Below, piece after piece: positions 58,793 to 64,000 of a stretch of 64,000 nucleotides of DNA. The translations under genes were made by a program, and so were the position numbers. Every line of letters starts with the position of its first letter. The stretch's first letter is position 1. This DNA comes from an uncultured Bacteroidota bacterium. Its GTDB lineage: Bacteria > Bacteroidota > Bacteroidia > Bacteroidales > P3. Location of the stretch: NCBI GenBank assembly GCA_902800395.1, contig CADCEC010000005.1, positions 62,001 through 126,000 of the forward strand, read 5' to 3'. The notes beneath the pieces are model-generated. The model made no database searches and was not told where the DNA came from. It saw only the letters and a program-made list of their open reading frames with translations.

Positions 58793-59490
58793 TTCTTGCT
58801 TCCTCCGGCCAGTGCGAGAATGAGTCCCAGGGCCACGCCCAACAACGCGGCAAAGAGCACCTGGAAGGTGGCGGGCAGAATGAAGGTGATGGTGTGCATC
58901 GGGAACCAGAAGAGCGGGATGGTCTTCTTGATGACGAGGTTCCACTGCACATCCCAGTTGACCTTCTTGCTGATAATCTCACGCATCTTCATCGGACGCA
59001 GCAGTCCACGCACAGTGCCGCCGTTGTCGGTGATATGGATGTCGGTGCACTTGTGGAAGGTCATCATCACTGGGGCGAAAATGCTGTTCATCAGCACACT
59101 GACAGCGAAGGCTACACCGAGTTTCGTCAACGTGAAGTCTCCTTTGAGCACACCAGAAAGGTCACAATCAAAAACACCTCCAAGGAAGGCGGGGACGCCG
59201 ACCTTAAAGATAGTCATGGACATGGCGATGCACATGCCGAGGAATCCCCACACCATCATGCGAGGCAGCACGCCGAAGCCCTTCTCGTTATAGACACCCT
59301 TGCGGATGCGCAGGGCGAGGCATTCGCCGAGAGTGGCAAGAATGGCGAACTTAAAAAAGGCCATGATGTAGGGATGTCCGGTAGGACCTGACATCTTCTC
59401 AAACCACTCAAAGAAGCCCGTAGCGGGAATAAAGAACGGCGTCAACACAACGATGACGCAAAGAATAAGTATCCAGTCTCCTTTTTTCAT
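58789..59490 (-). CDS. Multi-helix inner-membrane protein
   Basis: 233 residues, about five membrane helices (for example WILILCVIVVLTPFFIP and FQVLFAALLGVALGLILALA). Motifs AFFKFAILATLGECLA and MNSIFAPVMMTFHK recall small membrane proteins of the Mpv17/PMP22 type, but I am not sure. Function unknown. ATGA overlap with the downstream barrel gene suggests joint use. Confidence 0.65.
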   Translation of the reverse strand: MKKGDWILILCVIVVLTPFFIPATGFFEWFEKMSGPTGHPYIMAFFKFAILATLGECLALRIRKGVYNEKGFGVLPRMMVWGFLGMCIAMSMTIFKVGVPAFLGGVFDCDLSGVLKGDFTLTKLGVAFAVSVLMNSIFAPVMMTFHKCTDIHITDNGGTVRGLLRPMKMREIISKKVNWDVQWNLVIKKTIPLFWFPMHTITFILPATFQVLFAALLGVALGLILALAGGSKK

Positions 59491-59521
59491 ATAACTCTTA
59501 ACTTTTAACTCTTAACTTATA
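59491..59521. repeat. TTAACTC-word repeat
   Basis: ATAACTCTTAACTTTTAACT, then CTTAACTTATAA across the gap between cysS and the membrane-protein gene, reaching into the cysS stop. Confidence 0.75.
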
Positions 59522-61034
59522 ACTGCCACGTCGCGCCGTCTTTGCCGTCCTTGACGGTGACGCCGGCCTCCTTGAGAGCATCGCGAATCTTGTCGCTGGT
59601 GGCCCAGTCCTTGTTGGCTTTGGCGGTGGCGCGGATATCGAGAATGATATGCATCAGGCCGTCGATGAGGGCGGTGTTGTCGCTTGCAGCTTCGTCTTTC
59701 ATACCCATGATATCGAAGAGGAAGGTATCGAAGATGCCCTTCAGTTCGTCGATGTCGGCCTGCGTGAGTTTTATCTTGCCGTCGTTGGCCTGGTTGATGA
59801 TGCGGGCGGCGTCGAAGAGGTGGCTGATAACGATAGGCGTGTTGAAGTCGTCGTTCATAGCCTCGTAGCAATTGCTTCGCAAAGTGGAAAGTTGAGAGTG
59901 TAAAGTGGAAAGTTCTCCGCTTGCGGCAGCTTCGTTTTCCACTTTCAGTTTTCCACTTTCCACTTTCTTGTAGGCTTCCATCAGTTTAGCGAAACCTTTC
60001 TCGGAGGCCTGCAGGGCCTCGTTGCTGAAGTCGACAGTGCTGCGGTAGTGGGCCTGGAGGATGAAGAAGCGGATGGTCATAGGCGAGTAGGGCTGCTCGA
60101 GCATCTCCTTGCCGTCCTTGTCCTTATGGCTGCCGGTGAAGAACTCGTCGAGGGTGATGAAGTTGCCCAGCGACTTGCCCATCTTCTGGCCATTGATGGT
60201 AATCATGTTGTTGTGCATCCAGTAGCGGCAGGGAGCGTGACCTGTGGAGGCTACGCACTGCGCTATCTCGCTCTCATGGTGCGGGAAGACGAGGTCCATG
60301 CCGCCACCGTGGATGTCGAAGGGCGAACCCAGGTATTTGGCGCCCATCGCCGTGCATTCGGCATGCCAGCCGGGGAATCCGTCGCTCCAGGGCGAAGGCC
60401 ATCGCATGATATGTTCGGGGGCGGCCTTCTTCCACAAGGCGAAGTCGCCACTGAAGCGCTTCTCGTCCTGTCCGTCGAGCTCGCGCGTGGTGGCCAGCAT
60501 CTCTTCGATGACGCGGCCGCTAAGCTGGCCATATTTATGGGTGTCCTCCTGGTATTTGCGCACATCGAAGTAGACGCTGCCATTCGAGACATATGCGTAT
60601 CCAGCATCGAGAATCTGCTGCACGAGGGCTATCTGCTCCATGATGTGGCCGCTGGCGTGAGGCTCAATGCTGGGGGGCAGCACGTTGAGGCGCTCCATGG
60701 CGGCATGGTAGCGGTTGGTGTAGTACTGTGCCACCTCCATGGGTTCCAACTGCTCGAGGCGGGCCTTCTTGGCAATCTTGTCCTCACCCTCGTCGGCGTC
60801 ATGCTCGAGGTGTCCCACGTCGGTGATGTTGCGCACATAACGCACCTTGTAGCCGAGGTGGCGCAGGTAGCGGAAGACCACGTCGAAGGTGATGGCGGGA
60901 CGGGCGTGACCCAGATGGCCGTCACCATAGACGGTGGGTCCGCAGACATACATGCCCACATGGCCCTCATTAATCGGTCGGAAGAGTTCCTTCTGCCGAC
61001 TTAAAGTATTGTATATTAATAACTGCTGTTCCAT
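59517..61034 (-). CDS. cysS: Cysteinyl-tRNA synthetase with a repeat-encoded segment
   Basis: 505 residues. Class I motifs GHLGHARP (HIGH-like, 39-46) and KMGKS at 284-288. Zinc site from MYVCGPTVY (Cys31), WHAECTAMG (Cys227) and PHHESE (His252, Glu256). Residues 356-388 ([32 protein letters not shown]) are encoded by an inverted GTGGAAA element at 59880-59968, and normal sequence resumes at CYEAMNDDF. The insertion lies in a segment that varies in length between species, so function is expected. Confidence 0.95.
   Translation of the reverse strand: MEQQLLIYNTLSRQKELFRPINEGHVGMYVCGPTVYGDGHLGHARPAITFDVVFRYLRHLGYKVRYVRNITDVGHLEHDADEGEDKIAKKARLEQLEPMEVAQYYTNRYHAAMERLNVLPPSIEPHASGHIMEQIALVQQILDAGYAYVSNGSVYFDVRKYQEDTHKYGQLSGRVIEEMLATTRELDGQDEKRFSGDFALWKKAAPEHIMRWPSPWSDGFPGWHAECTAMGAKYLGSPFDIHGGGMDLVFPHHESEIAQCVASTGHAPCRYWMHNNMITINGQKMGKSLGNFITLDEFFTGSHKDKDGKEMLEQPYSPMTIRFFILQAHYRSTVDFSNEALQASEKGFAKLMEAYKKVESGKLKVENEAAASGELSTLHSQLSTLRSNCYEAMNDDFNTPIVISHLFDAARIINQANDGKIKLTQADIDELKGIFDTFLFDIMGMKDEAASDNTALIDGLMHIILDIRATAKANKDWATSDKIRDALKEAGVTVKDGKDGATWQL
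59880..59968. repeat. GTGGAAA-family repeat with inverted arms, inside cysS
   Basis: The left arm (59880-59912) has AAAGTGGAAAGTTGAGAG and a further copy. The right arm (59931-59968) has GTTTTCCACTTTCAG and three TTTCCAC. The core contains CCGC-TT-GCGG, a self-pairing stem, so the whole looks like an arm-hairpin-arm element. Confidence 0.9.
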
Positions 61035-61054
61035 AATTCTATTATTGAAAAATG

Positions 61055-61062
61055 CAAAAATA
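61055..61062 (-). promoter_or_regulatory. Promoter -7 element of cysS
   Basis: TATTTTTG on the minus strand, 21 bases upstream of the cysS start. Confidence 0.7.
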
Positions 61063-61310
61063 CAAAAAAAATATCATTTGCTGTATTCATGAAAAAAAAT
61101 GTATGTGAAGCGGATGGATGAAATTGTGAAAAACGTGTTGAAAACGGTCTGTTTTGCAGCGCGGTTTTTGTTGATAAATTGCATTCACATGCAAATTTTT
61201 TGTGTTAAAATAATTTTGTAATATACAGTATATCAGCATCTACAAAATATTTTAAGATTATTTAACGGAAAGTAGAATGTGAGAAGCTTGGTGGGGTGAA
61301 AAAAAAGTAG

Positions 61311-61318
61311 TACTTTTG
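61311..61318 (+). promoter_or_regulatory. Promoter -7 element of the rpsL operon
   Basis: TACTTTTG followed by CAATTCC, with a leader of about 70 bases to rpsL. Confidence 0.75.
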
Positions 61319-61394
61319 CAATTCCTTTTTGGGCGAGTTATGCCCGTAAATGACTAGAAAACAATAATAATAAATAAAAAACAAGTAAAAGAAA

Positions 61395-61778
61395 ATGCCA
61401 ACAATTCAGCAATTAGTTCGCAAAGGACGTCAGCAGATGGAGTACAAATCCAAGTCTCCCGCTCTCGACAGCTGCCCGCAGCGTCGTGGTGTCTGCACCC
61501 GCGTGTACACCACCACCCCTAAGAAACCTAACTCGGCCATGCGTAAAGTGGCTCGTGTCCGCTTGACCAATGGTAAGGAAGTCAACGCTTACATCCCGGG
61601 TGAGGGTCACAACCTGCAGGAGCACTCCATCGTGATGATCCGTGGCGGTCGTGTGAAAGACCTTCCCGGTGTGCGTTATCATATCATCCGCGGTGCTCTC
61701 GATACCAGCGGAGTGGACGGTCGTCGCCAGCGTCGTTCGAAATACGGTGCCAAGCGTCCGAAACAGGCCGGTAAATAA
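61395..61778 (+). CDS. rpsL: 30S ribosomal protein S12
   Basis: 127 residues. Contains [20 protein letters not shown] and the basic C-terminus of S12. It is the head of the str operon (rpsL, rpsG, fusA). Confidence 0.98.
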   Translation: MPTIQQLVRKGRQQMEYKSKSPALDSCPQRRGVCTRVYTTTPKKPNSAMRKVARVRLTNGKEVNAYIPGEGHNLQEHSIVMIRGGRVKDLPGVRYHIIRGALDTSGVDGRRQRRSKYGAKRPKQAGK

Positions 61779-61812
61779 AGTTTAAAGTTTAGAGTTTAAA
61801 GTTTAAAGTTAG
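61779..61812. repeat. TTTAAAG-word repeat
   Basis: AGTTTAAAGTTTAGAGTT, then TAAAGTTTAAAGTTAG between rpsL and rpsG. Period seven. The family encodes stops in every forward frame. Confidence 0.85.
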
Positions 61813-61820
61813 AACTAGCA

Positions 61821-62288
61821 ATGAGAAAAGCTAAGCCCAAGAAAAGAATCATCCTCCCGGATCCCAAATACAATGACATCCTGGTCACCAAGTTCGTCAA
61901 CAACCTGATGATGGGTGGTAAGAAGACCATCGCCTACAAGATCTTCTACGAGGCTATCGACGTCGTCGCTGACCGTACCAAAGAGGACGGCCTTGAGGTG
62001 TGGAAGAAAGCCCTGGCCAACGTGACCCCGAGCGTCGAGGTGCGCAGCCGCCGTATCGGTGGTGCTACCTTCCAGATTCCTACCGAGATCCGTGCCGAGC
62101 GTAAGCAGAGCATCGGCATGAAGAACCTCATCGGCTTCTCCCGCAAGCGCAGCGAGAAGACCATGGCCCTGAAGTTGGCCGCCGAAATCCAGGCCGCTTA
62201 CAAGGAAGAGGGTGCCGCCTTCAAGCGCAAGGAGGATATCCACCGCATGGCCGACGCCAACAAGGCCTTCTCTCACTTCAGAGTGTGA
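61821..62288 (+). CDS. rpsG: 30S ribosomal protein S7
   Basis: 155 residues. Starts [23 protein letters not shown]-type [20 protein letters not shown] and the C-terminal [15 protein letters not shown] are normal for S7. The rRNA-binding protein initiates 30S head assembly. Confidence 0.98.
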   Translation: MRKAKPKKRIILPDPKYNDILVTKFVNNLMMGGKKTIAYKIFYEAIDVVADRTKEDGLEVWKKALANVTPSVEVRSRRIGGATFQIPTEIRAERKQSIGMKNLIGFSRKRSEKTMALKLAAEIQAAYKEEGAAFKRKEDIHRMADANKAFSHFRV

Positions 62289-62345
62289 TTATATTAATAT
62301 AGGATATACATTAATATAATATAACAAACAGCAACAAGCAACAAT

Positions 62346-64000
62346 ATGTCCGATCTCAGATACACACGCAACATCGGTATTATGGCCCACATCGACGCCG
62401 GCAAGACGACGACGACGGAGCGTATCCTCTTCTACACCGGCAAGAACTACAAGCTCGGTGAGACGCACGAGGGTAGCGCCACCATGGACTGGATGGTGCA
62501 GGAACAGGAACGCGGCATCACCATTACCTCAGCCGCCACCACCGTGTACTGGGAATGGCATAACAACCGCTACAAGTACAATATCATCGACACTCCGGGT
62601 CACGTGGACTTCACCGTGGAGGTGGAACGTTCGCTGCGTGTGCTCGACGGTGCCATCGCTATCTTCTGCGCCGTGGGCGGCGTGGAGCCCCAGTCGGAGA
62701 CTGTGTGGCGCCAGGCCGACAAATACGAGGTGCCCCGCATCGCTTTCATCAACAAGATGGACCGCGCGGGTGCTGACTTCTTCTCAGTGGTGAACCAAAT
62801 CAAGGAGCGCCTGGGTGCCAATCCCATCCCCCTGGAAATTCCCATCGGACAGGAAGACCTCTTCAAAGGCGTGGTGAACCTCATCACCGGCAAGGCCCTC
62901 ATCTGGGACGAAGATTCGAATGGCACCAAGTTCTTCGAGGTGGAGATGCCCGAAGACCTCAAGGATACGGTGGCTGAATACCGCCAGAAACTGGTCGAGG
63001 GTGTCGCCGAGGAGAACGAGGAACTGATGATGAAGTTCTTTGATGACCCCAACTCGATTACCGAGGAGGAGATGATTGCCGAGATTCGCAAGGCTACCTT
63101 GGCTCGCAAGATCGTCCCAGTGATGTGCGGTTCTGCCTTCAAGAATAAGGGCATCCAGTCGTTGCTTGACGCTGTTGCAGCATTCCTGCCCAGCCCGATG
63201 GACATGCCGGAGATTGACGGCATCAACCCCAAGACCGAGAAGGAAGAGAGCCGTCAGGTGGACGTCAAAGCCCCCTTCAGCGCTCTCGCCTTCAAGATTG
63301 CCACCGATCCCTATGTGGGACGTCTGTGCTTCTTCCGCGTCTACAGCGGCTCGCTGGAGAGCGGCTCGTATGTCTACAACGCCAACACCGGTAAGAAAGA
63401 GCGCATCTCGCGCATTATGCAGATGCACTCCAACAAGCAGAACCCCCTCGACCGCATCGAGGCCGGCGATATCGGAGCCGCTGTCGGATTCAAGGAGATT
63501 AAGACGGGACACACGCTCTGCGACGAGCACCATCCCATCATCCTCGAGTCGATGAAATTCCCCGAGCCCGTCATCAGCATCGCCGTGGAGCCCCACACGC
63601 AGGCCGACATGGACAAGATGACCAACGCTTTGATGAAGCTGGTGGAGGAAGACCCCACCTTCCGCGTGAAGACCGACGAGGTGAGCGGACAGACCGTCAT
63701 CAGCGGTATGGGCGAGCTCCATCTGGACATCATCATGGACCGTCTGCGTCGCGAGTTCGGCGTCGACGTGAACCAGGGTCGTCCTGAGGTGGCCTACAAG
63801 GAGGCTATCACCACCACCGTGCAGCACCACGAGATTTACAAGAAGCAGACCGGTGGTAAGGGTAAGTTCGCCGATGTGCTCTTCGAGATCGGCCCCGCCG
63901 ACGAAGGCTTCGTGGGTCTGCAGTTCATCAACGAGGTCAAGGGCGGCAACATCCCCAAGGAGTTCATGCCTGCCCTCGAGAAAGGCTTCAGGGAGGCCAT
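62346..64000 (+). CDS. fusA: Elongation factor G, 5' part
   Basis: About 551 codons; the gene runs off the right edge. GTPase motifs [35 protein letters not shown] and INKMDRAG, then domains II-IV ([20 protein letters not shown]). It moves tRNAs during translocation. Third gene of the str operon, 57 bases after rpsG. Confidence 0.97.
   Translation, partial: MSDLRYTRNIGIMAHIDAGKTTTTERILFYTGKNYKLGETHEGSATMDWMVQEQERGITITSAATTVYWEWHNNRYKYNIIDTPGHVDFTVEVERSLRVLDGAIAIFCAVGGVEPQSETVWRQADKYEVPRIAFINKMDRAGADFFSVVNQIKERLGANPIPLEIPIGQEDLFKGVVNLITGKALIWDEDSNGTKFFEVEMPEDLKDTVAEYRQKLVEGVAEENEELMMKFFDDPNSITEEEMIAEIRKATLARKIVPVMCGSAFKNKGIQSLLDAVAAFLPSPMDMPEIDGINPKTEKEESRQVDVKAPFSALAFKIATDPYVGRLCFFRVYSGSLESGSYVYNANTGKKERISRIMQMHSNKQNPLDRIEAGDIGAAVGFKEIKTGHTLCDEHHPIILESMKFPEPVISIAVEPHTQADMDKMTNALMKLVEEDPTFRVKTDEVSGQTVISGMGELHLDIIMDRLRREFGVDVNQGRPEVAYKEAITTTVQHHEIYKKQTGGKGKFADVLFEIGPADEGFVGLQFINEVKGGNIPKEFMPALEKGFREA

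Larger units (their letters stand above)
61035..61394. other. Divergent promoter region of cysS and rpsL
   Basis: AT-rich, no gene supported. It holds the cysS promoter (61055-61062, TATTTTTG on the minus strand), the rpsL promoter (61311-61318) and a small hairpin GGGC/GCCC in the rpsL leader (61331-61345). Nothing else is recognised in the middle 240 bases. Confidence 0.7.

Noticed and set aside
3114-61812. CRISPR array
   Set aside because: The short repeats have no constant-length unique spacers and are degenerate 7-9 base words, not CRISPR repeats; no cas gene is present.
1-64000. Insertion sequence, prophage or integrase
   Set aside because: No transposase, integrase or phage structural gene is recognised, although island-like signs are present near 35-42 kb.
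1-64000. tRNA or rRNA genes
   Set aside because: None recognised in the gaps on reading.

Overview
The window is about 64 kb from a member of the Bacteroidota, most likely an uncultured Bacteroidales. The evidence is Bacteroidota-type promoters (TAnnTTTG, with an upstream TTTG in the best cases), proteins with type IX secretion (T9SS) C-terminal signals, DUF4248, DUF2795 and DUF2520 family proteins, a TonB-dependent thiamine receptor next to PnuT, and many TlpA-like proteins and lipoproteins. Base composition is moderately GC-rich, except for AT-rich patches near 40.1-41.6 kb and 53.2-53.6 kb. I see no rRNA, tRNA, CRISPR array, transposase or integrase.

Layout. 1-7.5 kb (minus): pth, coaX, an outer-membrane barrel, a TPR protein, lptC, lpxD and two SGNH hydrolases, mostly with stop/start overlaps. 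7.7-11.7 kb: a C69 peptidase, a small plus-strand gene, lptB and kdsD. 11.9-29.6 kb (plus): recQ, a large T9SS protein, a TPP-riboswitch operon (receptor, pnuT, thiamine pyrophosphokinase), purD, a drug/metabolite transporter, a C-terminal processing protease, a thioredoxin-like protein, apbC, a NifU-like gene, a cobalamin adenosyltransferase, DUF2795, DUF2520 and tatD genes. 29.6-32.7 kb (minus): an ECF sigma factor with a membrane/barrel partner and two lipoproteins. 32.8-42 kb (plus): accessory genes, including a deoxyhypusine-synthase-like gene, a second sigma-factor operon, a T9SS protein, a TlpA protein, HigBA and a broken DUF4248 gene. 42.5-47.2 kb (minus): an OmpA-family protein, ackA and a SprT-like gene. 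47.3-52.9 kb (plus): an M1-like peptidase, rbfA, a LolE-like permease and trpS. 52.9-61 kb (mostly minus): rnfA, a decarboxylase alpha subunit, NUDIX, PHP phosphatase, a barrel protein and cysS. 61.4 kb to the end: rpsL, rpsG and fusA (truncated by the window edge).

The most striking feature is a set of short interspersed repeats built from 7-8 base words, such as GTGGAAA, CAATTTTC, CAATCAAA, TTAACGG, TTTAAAG, TTAGCTC and ATAACCC. They sit at gene boundaries, often as inverted arms around a short core. Some also lie inside housekeeping genes: coaX, cysS, the lptC signal region, the thiamine receptor signal peptide, and three times in thiamine pyrophosphokinase. A perfect GTGGAAA array has no stop codon in any of six frames. 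Because 7 is not a multiple of 3, all three frames of one strand read the same cyclic heptapeptide. In this window the stop-encoding heptamer families occur only between genes. A separate longer repeat lies in frame in a NUDIX gene and out of frame in a DUF4248 gene, which it breaks.

A second point is a copy of the last 20 codons plus stop of the deoxyhypusine-synthase-like gene, found 5.6 kb downstream. It brackets a segment with a sigma-factor operon, secreted proteins and HigBA, as expected for an inserted island or a collapsed duplication.
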